Below, in pieces: positions 51,268 to 62,800 of a stretch of DNA of 64,000 nt; within the stretch, counting starts at the first letter, position 1; the number at the start of each line of letters is the position of its first letter. The DNA lies in contig CM068317.1 of the NCBI GenBank assembly GCA_034766995.1, positions 34,366,428 through 34,430,427 on the forward strand, given 5' to 3'. Under the pieces are notes generated by a model. The model was given only the letters and a program-made list of their open reading frames with translations. It had not been told where the DNA came from and searched no databases. This DNA comes from Acanthacorydalis orientalis. Lineage: Eukaryota > Arthropoda > Insecta > Megaloptera > Corydalidae. A program made the translations under genes and the position numbers.

Positions 51268-51837
51268 TTAGGTTGGTAGGAAAATAATTGTGGTTTTTGT
51301 TTTCTGGATTCTCATCTTAATTTTTTTCAATGAATGTATCCTTTTATCGTGTTCATGTTAATATCACTTTAAAGTGCATTTTTCGGTCTATATTTTGGTA
51401 ACGTGGACTTCGGTTTTATTATTAATTTTACTTCAAATTGGCCTATTGAATTGAAGATGGAAAAGAAGCAAATAACATTTTTTGTATGAGTTTAAAACTG
51501 ATGGTAAAGCAGTAGAAACTGCTCGTAAACTAAACGATGCTTTTGGTGTAGATACTGTTAATGAATGTATGGTGTAATAATGGTTCTAAAAATTTCATCG
51601 TGAGGACAAGAGCCTTGAAGATAAAGAATATTGTGTGTCCTTCTTCAGTTCATAACGACCAACTGAAAGCATTAGTTAAATAATAATTACGCCCAACAAT
51701 TCAAGAATTTATATAAAAGTTAGAAGCTTTTTATTCAACAGTTCTGGACCAGTTAAAACACCTCGAAAAATCACAAATGCTGAAAATGTATATGAATTTG
51801 AAGGTTATAAACTGCAATTATTTTTTCACCAACCTAA
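51268..51837 (+). mobile_element. Internally deleted mariner (cecropia-type), both ends present
   Basis: This 570-bp element has both terminal inverted repeats: left TTAGGTTGGTAGGAAAATAA (51268 on) and right, inverted, TTAGGTTGGTGAAAAAATAA (to 51837), flanked by TA at 51266-51267 and 51838-51839. A full mariner of this group is about 1.3 kb; the middle and C-terminal part of the gene are gone. The left end and 5' untranslated region match the relic at 48600-48768. The ends resemble those of Hsmar1/MADE1. Non-autonomous and decayed. Confidence 0.9.
51457..51790 (+). pseudogene. Mariner transposase, N-terminal fragment (broken)
   Basis: From ATG at 51457 the translation starts MEKKQI. After frameshifts it gives LYEFKTDGKAVETARKLNDA, FGVDTVNE, WF*KFHREDKSLEDKE, HNDQLKALVK and STVLDQLKHLEKS. 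These follow, in order, the paired helix-turn-helix DNA-binding region of cecropia-subfamily mariner transposases: EFKxGRKAAETxRNINxAFG, WWFKKFxxGDESLEDEE, NDQLRA, STVxRHLKQIGK. The catalytic DD34D domain is absent, and several stops and shifts are present. It complements the C-terminal fragment at 1831-2030 in family but not in position. Confidence 0.88.
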
Positions 51838-52799
51838 TACATACAAACATAAAAGTAATTTTTATCTTTCTCCAATAACACTTTTATTAATTGATTTTTT
51901 ATATAATCTAATTAGTGAAATATATTATTTTTGTAGTAATAGAAAATTGTTAGCTATTGTAAACACTTTCTTAATAATTTTTTTATATACTAACGTTAAT
52001 AAGTTTTGCACAAGGAATATTCTTGAATTATATTTGTTTTTTTTTATTTTAAAATGATTTAAGAAAAATTCTATTAATCTCTTACAAACTTTTTTTAGAA
52101 AAAAAAGATGATTTAACAGTTTGATAATTTGAACTAAGATATTGTAAATAGCCATTTGATGTACTATTAAGCATTAATATTATCATAGAATCGTATTTAA
52201 ACAGAGAAAAAATCAGCATAAATTGAAAAAAAAAAATTAAAAAATTTAAATATATTTTTGAATTGTTGATTTTATGACATAACAAATATGAAAATTTAAT
52301 TCTACAATATAACTAATTTTGCATTGATTTGATATTCTATTATTTTATGAAAATAATTTATTTATTTTCTACTAATGTGATTTGTAAAAAGAACAACATA
52401 TTTTATTTTTTAATGATTAAGAAAATAAATTAAACTGTTTTAAAATATATTATATTCAAAAGAAAACTAATTGAATGAATAAAGTGTAAGAAAATTCTTT
52501 TTTTTATCATAAATTTGAATTTCATTTTGTGATTAATATTATTTTCATTAAAAATATTAAATTAATTTCATTTTTTAAAAAATAAAATCATATAAAAAAT
52601 ATATTAAATAAAATAATCACTATAAGTATAAACATTTTTATATATTGTTTATATCATATTTTTTTCATTAAAAATTGCTGTCAATTACATTGTTTTCGAT
52701 TCATCAAATGATAACAAGCTTAAAACATTCGATAATATTTTAATATATGGTTTATTTGTAAACTAAATTAAATTACATATGTTATATCAAACATATCGA
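51838..52799. other. AT-rich non-coding DNA
   Basis: No gene; lysine/leucine-rich frames at 51925-52155 and 52082-52285 (-) reflect A/T runs. Confidence 0.65.
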
Positions 52800-53040
52800 A
52801 CACATTCAGAATAAAATTCAATATCGTGTCTGATGAAATCATATCGTCTCACACTACTATTAGTAGCAGAAAGCCCAATTCTACATAACAATCATACGTT
52901 AGGGATCTCTTTGATATCGCATTAATAAAAAAAAACTCGTGCACGTAAACACGCAAGCATTACTGTTGCATAACGTAATCATAAATAAAACATGTCATCG
53001 ACATTTTTTTGTTGATATTCATGTCGATATTGTTTATGAT
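52800..53040. other. Moderately GC-richer island
   Basis: Includes AACTCGTGCACGTAAACACG (about 52934-52953) and an 8-bp perfect inverted repeat ATCGACAT/ATGTCGAT at about 52997-53029. No frame. Possible regulatory element. Confidence 0.3.
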
Positions 53041-55673
53041 GTTGAATTGTAAAAAAAATCCTCGTTTATTTTCATGCATCGACAGATTTGTTTTATGTAT
53101 CTGCACAAAAGAACAATTTATTGAATGAAAAAAATCAAAATGTCCATTTTATAAAACCCGTTTCAAAAAGATTTTGATTATTTATTGGTTTATTTATTTT
53201 ATATGTCAATTTAAATTTATTTTTAAAGTGTCATGGATTGTTTCGTTTATAAACTGAATACATTTCAAAATGTAAGTAGATAATATTTGATTGTAAAATA
53301 TTATTTTTACATGTGCGTTCTGCACAAGAAAATGAAATACATATGATTTATAGTTATTTGTTAAAAAGTAAATATTTTTATACTCATATTTTTTTAATTT
53401 TTTACAGTATATAATTAAAGTTTAAAATAATATTAAAATGTAGAAATTTTTATCTTATATTTGTATTTATCTCAAATATGAACATTTTGTTTGATTCAAT
53501 TATCTATATTACAAAATTAGTTATTGGAGATAAAAATAAAATATGTATGAAAGAATATCAAAGTAGATATTTAAATTTTATGACAAAATATACAAATTTG
53601 AAAAACAGATTATTTTTAAATTTCAAAATTAAGTTTACTGTGCATAATATATAAATATTTTATTAAAATAACGTTGATATTTAAGAACATTTTGTTTCAA
53701 ATCTTTGATTATCATACTCTATATAATAATATTTAAGATTCTAGATAGTATTTTTTAAATAAAAGATTAATTATAGAAATTTGTTCCTAAATGCCGTTTT
53801 CTCGCCTTCAAAATATGTTTAGGAATGTAAATATTAATATTTATACTCAAATTCAATCTCAAGATATACTGGACAGTAATTCAATATGCTATTCATTGTT
53901 GGCTTTTCATTAATAATAGTTATATTGCGGTAAATATAAATGCTTGCCTATTCTTCAGTGTCTAAACTTGAGTATTCCATTCAAACCGTGGTGTTAATAA
54001 CATGAGTGAACACTAATTGGAAATATGTATTGAGGTTTCATGAGCTGATATACAGCTTATATACAAGTGCTTGTAATATATATATATATATATATATACT
54101 ATAATATTACATATGTAACTATTTAGATTTATGTTTGAAATATACTAATAAGTAACTAACATTAATGAGTAACTGTTGGAAGGAATAAAATATACTGAAT
54201 TATTGACGGTATTTATTCTTAATAAATGAATAGACAGGTTATTAACTAAGCAATAAAGCTTGTTTAAGTTTTCTTCATTTTAATTTATCAAAACACATAC
54301 TTTTTTAATAATAAAAAAAGTATTTTAACTAACAGCTTAGTCCAATGCGATAAATAAACAAATTAAAGAAATCTCTAGATATTTTTATAGGCTATATTCC
54401 CATGGACCAAACACTTTAAAAGTATAATCATTTATGATTTTTGTAAACTTTCAATAACTGAAATCATTTATCATTCATTTCTTCATTTATATATTATTTT
54501 TTGTCAAATTTAATCTTTAAAATCAACATTTAAATTGACCTTTGCACATAAAACGTCTTATTTATAAATGAGAATTCATCAAATTGTTTATGTGAAAATA
54601 TTCAGTTTTTATAACATTTTCTTATGTTACTAAAACAGTAATAATACTTTATAACATTCTTCCATTATTTGTTACAGTTAAGTTTCTATTAAAATATATT
54701 TAAAATGTATTTCATACGAAGAAAAAAACACATTACTAACTTTTTAATATTTATTGTCTTATATTACATAAAACTAGAAGTATTTATTATTTTAATTTTT
54801 TTAGAATTCTAAAAAAGCGTATTAAATGATTAAGCAAATATATTATTTGAATTGTCATTCCGAATGATAAATGATTTTTTTTACAATTCTTTTAAAAATA
54901 TAGTGTTCTGCAACGTTGTAATTATTCTTCAGTTGTTAGAAAATATATATATATATATATTAATATATTCAATTAATGGGTAAATATTAGGATAATAATT
55001 TATATGTGTGATCCCTGCTACGAATAATCAATCTGATAAAATTTTTGATTTTAAATATTATTTAAATTAACATTTATAGTTTTTATTTTTTAATTATAAT
55101 CCATTTCAATAATTGTTTAACTAAACTAATATATGTATAAAACTACTAGGCTAGTATAAAGATATAACTAATGAAATATATGATTTTTATAGCGAGAATC
55201 TAGTATTTTCAAATATTATTAATAAAACACATTCTGATACTTTATTTTACAGACTCATTAATAAAGTACCGTGTTCACAATCAGTATATCTGACAAATGA
55301 TTGTGTTATGAGTTTGTGTTGTTGAATTCATGTTTTTTTTCTAATGAAAACACTCTTTTGTCTCGTACTCAGATATTATAATTTTAAAATATTTGTTAAT
55401 TAGTTACAAAATAATTCCTCAAACATAATTCTTGCTTATCTTATAACTTCTTCAATAAATTTTATATTTATTTACTTTGATACTTCAAGTAGTTTTTAGA
55501 TTTATTTTAAATTTCTCCATCTACTTATTTACCTTCAGCTTCTTCTTCACGAGATACAAGTCAAATATATAAATATTAATTATTCATACGAAAACGTGCA
55601 CTGATGAGAATACTAAAATTTGTAAAGAATAATATGAATATAATGAATAACAATTAGCAAAGTTTATACTTAC

Positions 55674-55746
<73 letters not shown>

Positions 55747-55848
55747 CTTTTGACATTATTATAATCTATTTAAATATAAAAATAATCACTAGGCTATGAT
55801 ATTATATAATCAAATGCTGTATTGATCCGAGATTCGTTTTGAGCTATT
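53041..55848. other. AT-rich non-coding DNA
   Basis: No gene. Short (AT)n at 54078-54098 and 54941-54960, and a 70-bp array at 55672-55741. Confidence 0.65.
55672..55741. repeat. (ATAC)n(AT)n microsatellite
   Basis: CATA units followed by about 55 bp of TA. Confidence 0.95.
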
Positions 55849-56080
55849 TTAGTTTTCTTTTTGTAAGTCCGTGAACAAAAATATTTTCAATAATGATGTA
55901 CCAAAAATCCTTTCAATCTGAAGTATAAAAGTTAGTGACTCACTGACACAAATTTTAGTGTCACGTTGCAAATTGTCACGTAGCACTAAGACAATTTTGT
56001 TCGTAGAAAAAGCAACACAATAAACGTTATACGAGCTAGTGATTGGTCTTAGTCCATCTCTCATCCAGTTGTCTTTTTCT
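55849..56080. other. GC-richer island with motif cluster and minus-strand frame
   Basis: Holds a perfect AP-1-type TGACTCA at 55936-55942, GTGTCACGTTGC and TTGTCACGTAGC (two TGTCACGT cores 19 bp apart), and GTGATTGGTC (inverted CCAAT). A 71-codon minus-strand frame (55849-56064, starting MRDGLRPITSSYNVYC) spans it. It has fairly ordinary composition but no recognisable domain. I favour regulatory sequence over coding. Confidence 0.3.
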
Positions 56081-56089
56081 ATATCTACT

Positions 56090-56091
<2 letters not shown>

Positions 56092-56137
<46 letters not shown>
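56092..56137. repeat. (AT)n microsatellite
   Basis: Uninterrupted AT of 46 bp, ending abruptly at AAAGTGTTCAAAAAGC. Confidence 0.95.
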
Positions 56138-56141
<4 letters not shown>

Positions 56142-56500
56142 GTTCAAAAAGCTTAAGATGTGTGATGTGACAACACGTGGCCGACATATACAGCCACTAC
56201 AAAAGCTCTAAGGTTTTTTTATACACGTAGTCCGAAGCACGGCCCAAGGGAAGTAACGGCAGGCAGTGTGTATTCTGTCCAAACGCGTTGATACGTTTCA
56301 AATGACGCATGTTCCCGATAACATTTTTTTTTTATTTATTTTGTCGTTTTGTTTTTCGCGAATTGATTTTAGATTACGTGTCGTGGGTTTGTCGGTCAGC
56401 GCGATGTACCAGGACGAATGATTGATGATCGTGAGTCCTACTCGATTTATGATCCGACTGTTTACTTTTTTCCTGCAGTATTTTATATTTATGTGAGATT
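56138..56500. other. GC-richer island abutting (AT)n, possible element end
   Basis: Starts directly at the (AT)n array with AAGTGTTCAAAAAGCTTAAG, which resembles a TA-bordered transposon end, but I find no inverted partner within a few kilobases. Further in: CAACACGTGGCCGAC (E-box CACGTG at about 56174), AGCACGGCCCAAGGG and GTCGTGGGTTTGTCGGTCAG. No coding frame. Either an old DNA-transposon fragment or a regulatory element. Confidence 0.3.
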
Positions 56501-57643
56501 TATTAGATGTAGGTAGAGCGCTGAGATATATTTATGCCTTTTTGTTGTTTGGGGTTGTTGCAGATGAAATCAATGAATGGAAAGATTTGTAGGAATATCG
56601 ATTGATAAGAAATATGTACATGTTGGTGGATGTGCTAAAAATTTTTTTAGATTTAGCTGGGGAAATAAACTAATATAAATGAATTATAATTCTCAATAAA
56701 TAATTATATTAAAAACTGGTTTCTGATCAAATTTTTGAAAGAAAATTATTTACTGTCAATTTATTCTTGTCATTTTTTGAAAGTATGCTTTTATTTTTTA
56801 ATAATTGTAGAATGTTTTAATTTTTTTAATTTTATATTTTGATTAAAAAAATATAAGATCTCTATAAACTCACTAATAATTCCGCAAAATATTCATACTC
56901 AAAAGTTAATAAATTCAAAACATAAAAATGCATTGTAAGCAGTGGAACATTTAAATGAATCTTAGAAATACAACCCTTATTATTGAGTGGGTTTTTGTCA
57001 TCGATTGTGAAATATATTCACTGATGAGTTTGTCTCTTTGACATTTAAGAAATTATTTATGCTTCGAATTCTTTGTTAGAAGAGAAGCTTATTGAAAACT
57101 TATAAAAATTGAACTCCGAACAATTCCTATATCTATTATAAAAAACAGACTTTTCCTTTGTACATTATTTATATTTTATGCTACAGAAATGATATTTATG
57201 TCTATAATCTGCTTTAAAACATTATCAAAAATTGATTGATGTCCATATATTAATAAAAATCCAACGAAACAAAACTGTAAAAACTGCTAACTGATATTAG
57301 AATATCTTTTGCATTCGAAAATTTTATTGTCTTTGTGTTCTTTTGAATCAATGAATTTCCATTTTTCATTACTACTTTCGTCACATGTCCATTTTCAGCT
57401 GAAATTAAGATATTTATTACTTAGAGTATCTAAATTCTTAGTAGCGATGACACACGTACTTAAATATAAACTCTACTGAACTAAAAAACAAAGATCAATA
57501 AGATTAATAATTAATGAGATCACAGTTATAAAAAATATAATTATAATTTTAAAGCATTCAGTTTATTTTTTAATACGGTATATAATTGCCCTCAAAAAAA
57601 AAAGAAATTATTTAACTTTACCCAATAATTTTATAATACAGAA

Positions 57644-57646
<3 letters not shown>

Positions 57647-57705
<59 letters not shown>

Positions 57706-57733
57706 TATGTGTATGTATATGTATATATATATT
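57647..57733. repeat. (AT)n microsatellite
   Basis: About 60 bp of pure AT, then ATGC and GTATAT variants. Confidence 0.95.
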
Positions 57734-58745
57734 ATGAATAAAAGTCATTTTTGAGTCCTGTTGACACCTCATTAGCATTTATAATTTTTTTCATCGTAAT
57801 AATGTACATGGATCGAAAAATGTAATAATCAAATGGAGAAAAGTCGATCTGTCATCAAGAGTGTTATAATTTTCCATTAAAATTATTTTATTTTATTTGA
57901 TATTGTTTTACTGTATATTGTGACGCGTTATCGTAGTAGGGAAAAAATTTTAATTAATAATTAGTTAATTTTTTTCTCATAGCATCATGTAAATAATGTT
58001 ATTATTATTAATACAACTGGACTGTTATGTAACAAGTTTTTCTATTTCTTAATTCTTTATTTATATATTTATTTATAATTTTATAAGACAAATAAAATGA
58101 CTTTTTTGTAATAAGTGTGAGACAAGGTGTAGTATTTATTTGCCATTTCATTAAATATTATGGTTGGTGACCTTGTGCAATAGCCACTTTTAGTCTTAAA
58201 TTATCAAATAGAAAAAAATTAAGAATTAAAACTTTACAAATTTTTTATTACTTTCATATGAAAGCCTAATTAAAGCACCTCTATTATACTCTTATAAGTT
58301 ATATACACTCAATTTTTATGCATAATAGACCTTTTAAGTTCATTTTGAAACTGCTACATGCCAAGATTGATTTACTTCTTAAATCATATCTACCTCATTA
58401 AAAAAATCAATTTATCAGAGAAAGTTTTATAAATTTTTTTTGTAGTAATAGCTCTGTTGTTTTTCTTAAAAAATTTGTACATTATGCAAACTGATAAAAA
58501 TGTTAGAGATAAATAAGATAAATAATCTTCAAATGTATCTTTCCAAAAATACTAGTGGGATTTATTACACTTTATTATATTTTTACTTAGAAATAGTTTA
58601 TAAATTTTCAATTTTTTGATATTAAAGGAGATATTTCATATTTATAATATTTTTTTAATATTTTTAATTTTTGTCGATATTAATACAATTGATTGTCATT
58701 TTTGTCAAAATTATACGTTGAAATAGATAATACAACATATATTTG

Positions 58746-58746
<1 letters not shown>

Positions 58747-58777
<31 letters not shown>

Positions 58778-58815
58778 AAACAGAGAGAGAGAAAGAGAGA
58801 GTGTTAGAGTGAGTG
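58747..58815. repeat. (AT)n(GT)n(GA)n compound microsatellite
   Basis: Three motifs in succession, the reverse-complement order of the array at 2838-2911. Confidence 0.95.
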
Positions 58816-58869
58816 TATGTATATTATACTTATGCATAAAAGTTTTCATACACATACACACACATGTTC

Positions 58870-59110
58870 AATTTTCCAATTGCATGCGAAACGAACAAAA
58901 CATTAAAATCCGAAAAAAATGCAACACCGGCATCAACTCTCCCAACAATGCAGGACAAAAAAACATACCTCCTGACGGTGGATTGTTGGTTGCGTCATAC
59001 GTTAACAATCTGACGGTCGGCAATAATGGTCGAAAAAAGGGTATAGAACGGTGAAAAGGATACCATCACGCACGACTAATATGACAAAAATGCATAAAAT
59101 GGACTGTTCA
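58870..59110. other. GC-richer island
   Basis: Contains a direct CTGACGGT pair about 40 bp apart (58973 and 59011 regions), TTGCGTCATACG and ACCATCACGCACGAC. The 81-codon frame 58809-59054 (+) is unrecognised. Candidate regulatory element. Confidence 0.3.
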
Positions 59111-60867
59111 CGTTAGGTACACACACACAAGTTCACAATTTATAGCCTATACGTCCATATTTACGATAATATGTAGTGGTACTTGGGTACATATTTTCGG
59201 TCAGCGTTAATGTTTTAAAAGCACATATATGGAGTCATATTTATTGATTATAAAATTGCATGGAACAGTGATTCTGTACTTTTTTGCACATGAAATGGAA
59301 GTTTATTATTTTATTAAATTTATTTTCTGACAGTATTAGAACTTACATACGTGTATATATATATATATATATAATTAAATTTTTATACAAATTTATGGAT
59401 ACAAATGAACACTACTTAAAATCCATCAGTGTTAATAATGCCTCGTTGACGCTTGTTTTAAATCAAATCAAATTTAAAACATTAAATACACTATTTTATT
59501 ATTGTTTCATTTAATGATACATTATTTTTTAACTAAAATAAGAATTTCTATTTAATACAAAATAAGAAAAAATGTTTTCATATAAAAGGCAAAAAATTTT
59601 CTCACAGTATCTTAAATGAAAAGTCAAATATCATAAACGCATATATACTTTTTTATTCTTTTTATGTCGGTAAATCTATATATAAAACATAGGAAACACC
59701 TTAATGGAATTTTCTGTATACATTAAAATAATAATATTGATATTTATTAACAATTACACTGGCGAATAAATTATTATTTGTTTATATATCTGATATTAAC
59801 TACATCAGAGCGTTTTCAAACGCAGTTATTGACAAATATTGTAATTTAATTAGTTTATAACAACTAGTAACTTGGAGTAATCATATAATTGTTATTATTT
59901 AATTAGATGATAGTATAAAACTTATATATTTTATTTAAAAAACTTTCAAATGTTAAAATTTAGACACAACTATAATTATGTAAATTAAATGTGATATTAA
60001 TGTACATTTAAAATATATAAAATTAATTAATTACATTACAAAGTTGTATTAATTTTATTAGCATTGTTGGAATAAATTTTTATGATGCCTAATATAGTAA
60101 CTATGTCTATTTATAATGGAGTAAATTTTGACATGAATATTTATTACAGCTACCGGTGAAATAGACTGGTGCATTTTTTTCTAGCTGCAACTGAGTAGGT
60201 AGACGTAATTCCTGGAAAAAATGAATAATTAATTTATGCATTTTTGTTATCGTATATTCTTTGTAATATTTTACAATGAACGTTTCTGGGTACGTAATAT
60301 CTAATTGATGAATCATTAAATGAAGATTTGAATTATATTTTTCTTATTCTAAATTTAAATATATGTAGTTTGAGCTTTTTAGCTGTTTGTGTGTTGAGTT
60401 TAAAACTGTGTGTAATAAAATTTAAATAAATTTTATAGTTTTAAAATGAGTTCAAAACTAAACATTACTTTTTATTAAAATTAAAATAGTCATTTGAATT
60501 AGATTTCCTAACAGTTTAATAAAAATGATTGAAATTTCTTAAAATTTAATAGAAACACACTATTTATTTCTTATTATTTACAATTTTTTGATATGTTTTT
60601 ACAGTTGATATTTTTCATAAATATAAAAAATAATCCTTTAAATAATAAAATTTTTGGTGTTTATAATTTATTAGAGTTTTTTAATTAAAGCACGAATGAA
60701 TAAAATTATTAATAATTCTTTTCTTAGTAGTAGAGGTGTATTTAAACAAAGTAATTTAAAATTACAAACTATTCTCTAATATATTTAATTTTACTAACTC
60801 TATTTTGGACATAGATGGCAGTTTTTAAGACAAAAAGAATTTTAGAATCTGTCCTAATGAAGTATTA
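59111..60867. other. AT-rich non-coding DNA
   Basis: No gene; frames at 59284-59514 (+) and 60107-60316 (-) lack recognisable features. Short (AT)n at 59353-59372. Confidence 0.65.
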
Positions 60868-60868
60868 A

Positions 60869-60901
<33 letters not shown>

Positions 60902-60956
60902 TATGTATATATATATATATATATATACATATATATGTATATATATATATATATAT

Positions 60957-61034
<78 letters not shown>
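60868..61034. repeat. Very long compound (AT)n microsatellite
   Basis: About 165 bp of TA with repeated CATATATATG interruptions that are themselves palindromic. It ends 26 bp before the TTAA border of the piggyBac relic. Confidence 0.95.
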
Positions 61035-61037
<3 letters not shown>

Positions 61038-61187
61038 TATTATACAATAATGATTAATATTAACCACTTAAGCGTTTATGTAGAGTATGCTCGTCATGAA
61101 AAAAGGGCTTTTTTTATTTATTAGAATTCTACAAGGATACTCGTCTTGTAGAAAAAAATTTTTCTTTTGCTATTTATTGTAAAATTT

Positions 61188-61190
<3 letters not shown>

Positions 61191-61235
<45 letters not shown>
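61191..61235. repeat. (TA)n(TG)n microsatellite inside the piggyBac relic
   Basis: TA repeats followed by TG repeats. It lies between the left end and the gene remnant, so it grew or was carried after insertion. Confidence 0.95.
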
Positions 61236-61376
61236 AATTTTAGCACATTTTAGAATATTTCTAAGCAGTTTTCTCTTTGTTCCGTTAATCTTACGTCTGC
61301 TATCTAGAGAAGGTATTATTATAGGGTGTAATAGAAAAACTTATGAAGTGAATAATGTTTTTATTTATCCTCCCAG

Positions 61377-61865
61377 ATAAGTTTTACTGATAGTGATGAA
61401 AATATATCTTTACATTCAAGGAAACAGAAAAGAGCGATAACACCTGTAACGTCTTTCGATGAAAGTAGTAATGAGGTGAAAGAAGATAATGAAGATGTGG
61501 TTTTATATACAAGGACACAAAAAGTATATCAGTAATTTCAACGTCTTCTGATGAAAGTGGTAATGAGGATAAAGAACGTAATGAATCTGATAAAGAAAAT
61601 AAAAATTCAAATGTACAGTGGAATATTAGAGATGAAGAGCGAGTACCATTTAAATTTACTGCTCATCCTGGTCCAAATTTCACTATTCCCCATTTGTTAA
61701 AAACAAAGGTGTGTTCTATATGGATTTTTTTTAGATTATGACTTACTAAACATAACAGTGAAGTAAACTAATTTATATGCTGAGCAATATTTGAAAAGTC
61801 GCCTGAATTTGAAACAACATTTAAGATTGAAAAAAAGGATAGCAACAAACAGTAATGAAATATGA
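61377..61865 (+). pseudogene. piggyBac-type transposase, N-terminal half (broken)
   Basis: Frame 1 (61377-61535) gives an acidic, Ser-rich start typical of these proteins: SFTDSDENISLHSRKQ, then TSFDESSNEVKEDNED. A one-base shift near 61530 continues with TSSDESGNEDKERNE, then QWNIRDEERVPFKFTAHPGP and NFTIP. A further shift near 61720 gives LDYDLLNITVK, a stop, and TNLYAEQYLKSRLNLK. The W...PF.F....G block followed by an ETNxYAEQ-type motif is diagnostic of the piggyBac transposase N-terminal region. The DDD catalytic residues and the C-terminal zinc finger are absent. The two DES/NE-acidic stretches look like an internal duplication. Not functional. Confidence 0.9.
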
Positions 61866-62052
61866 TTTGTGAATTGCTCACCAATAAAATAAAAAAAATT
61901 TCATAGAAAAAACCAAAAAAATGTTTCATTTTATTATAATTTAATTCAAATGCATTTACTGTGTTTTTGTGAAGTATACTCGTCATCACCTAGAAATAAT
62001 TAAGCACATCAGTGCAGGTTCTCAAAACAAAACAAAACGCTTAAGGGGTTAA

Positions 62053-62379
62053 CTGGAGTACAGTTTAACAGATACTGTAACTTATGGAAAAAGTTTATAA
62101 TAGATAATTTTTCAATTATTATTTATTTTATTTTCATTATTATAATCTTACTTTTTTAAAAAATATATACGTAGATACTGGGTTTTCACGAGTGAGTCAT
62201 GTATTTAATACTCCGTTCAGATATTTTTATGAAAAAATATTGTAACATCGATTTTATTTTTGTAAAATGTGTTAAGTACTCAAAATTATGTTAATGGATG
62301 TATATAATTTCAAATATTAAGTGGATTAATATAAGGATTATTCCACGATGTTTATTATTATATAATTCAACGATAATGA
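62053..62379. other. AT-rich non-coding DNA
   Basis: Nothing recognised. Confidence 0.6.
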
Positions 62380-62800
62380 AACTCGAGTAACATCACTTTA
62401 GCACGTCGTGTCTCTGAAGTCACATAGAACATTTACAGCATTATCGAATAAATTTACTGAACGTTATAATAATTTCTATCAGTGGGCATCTAGTGTCATA
62501 CGTGCTGCAGACCGTTGTGTGCGTGCCATGTTCTCGGTGCTTCGGACTAACGCTGACCACCGAAAGCCTCCGGCTAGATAACTGGCTGACACTCATCCAA
62601 TTATGGCAAATGTATGACAGTAATCAAATCATACAATATCAATGACGAATGGAATAAACCTGGCGCTAGGGCAGTATCAATGTGAACCTAACCTGTTAAT
62701 GTCAATTCGCAGGTGACGCGATCTGCGTCATTATGTTGCCATTACGGTGTGAAGAGAGATGCTTTTTTTATAACGCATCGGATTTATTAATGTCTGTTTT
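62380..62800. other. Large GC-richer island with homeodomain/TALE-type motifs
   Basis: About 420 bp with much CpG (CGTGCTGCAGACCG; CGAAAGCCTCCGG; GTGACGCGATCTGCGTCA). It contains CCAATTATGGC (TAAT-type core), TATGACAGTAATC (TGACAG, Hth/Meis-type) and AATCAAATCAT (Exd/Hox-like) within about 60 bp at 62597-62632, and an inverted ACGC-GCGT pair (GACGCGATCTGCGTC). No frame over 60 codons. This is the strongest enhancer-like island by motif arrangement; function is inferred only. Confidence 0.4.

Larger units (their letters stand above)
56501..58869. other. AT-rich non-coding DNA
   Basis: No gene. Long (AT)n at 57647-57733; (AT)n(GT)n(GA)n at 58747-58815; weak third copy of the dispersed segment near 57374-57420. 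Confidence 0.6.
61060..62052 (+). mobile_element. piggyBac-superfamily relic (internally deleted)
   Basis: TTAA lies at 61060-61063 and 62049-62052, the expected target duplication. The left end reads CCACTTAAGCGTTT and the right, inverted, CCCCTTAAGCGTTT (13 of 14 match). Inside the ends are copies of an ACTCGTC-type motif: ATGCTCGTCATG (about 61088), ATACTCGTCTTG (about 61138) and ATACTCGTCATC (about 61977). The transposase gene survives only as its N-terminal half. At just under 1 kb against more than 2 kb for intact elements, the catalytic core has been deleted. A (TA)n(TG)n array has expanded within it at 61191-61235. Confidence 0.92.

Noticed and set aside
51925..52285. Lys/Leu/Phe-rich minus-strand frames as a mitochondrial insert or gene
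   Set aside because: Composition follows A/T runs; no mitochondrial gene motif could be recognised.
61768..61989. 73-codon minus-strand frame inside the piggyBac relic
   Set aside because: Antisense shadow of the transposase remnant and 3' end; no independent support.
62680..62705. Telomere-type TTAGG repeat (CCTAACCT)
   Set aside because: Only about two units; no array.
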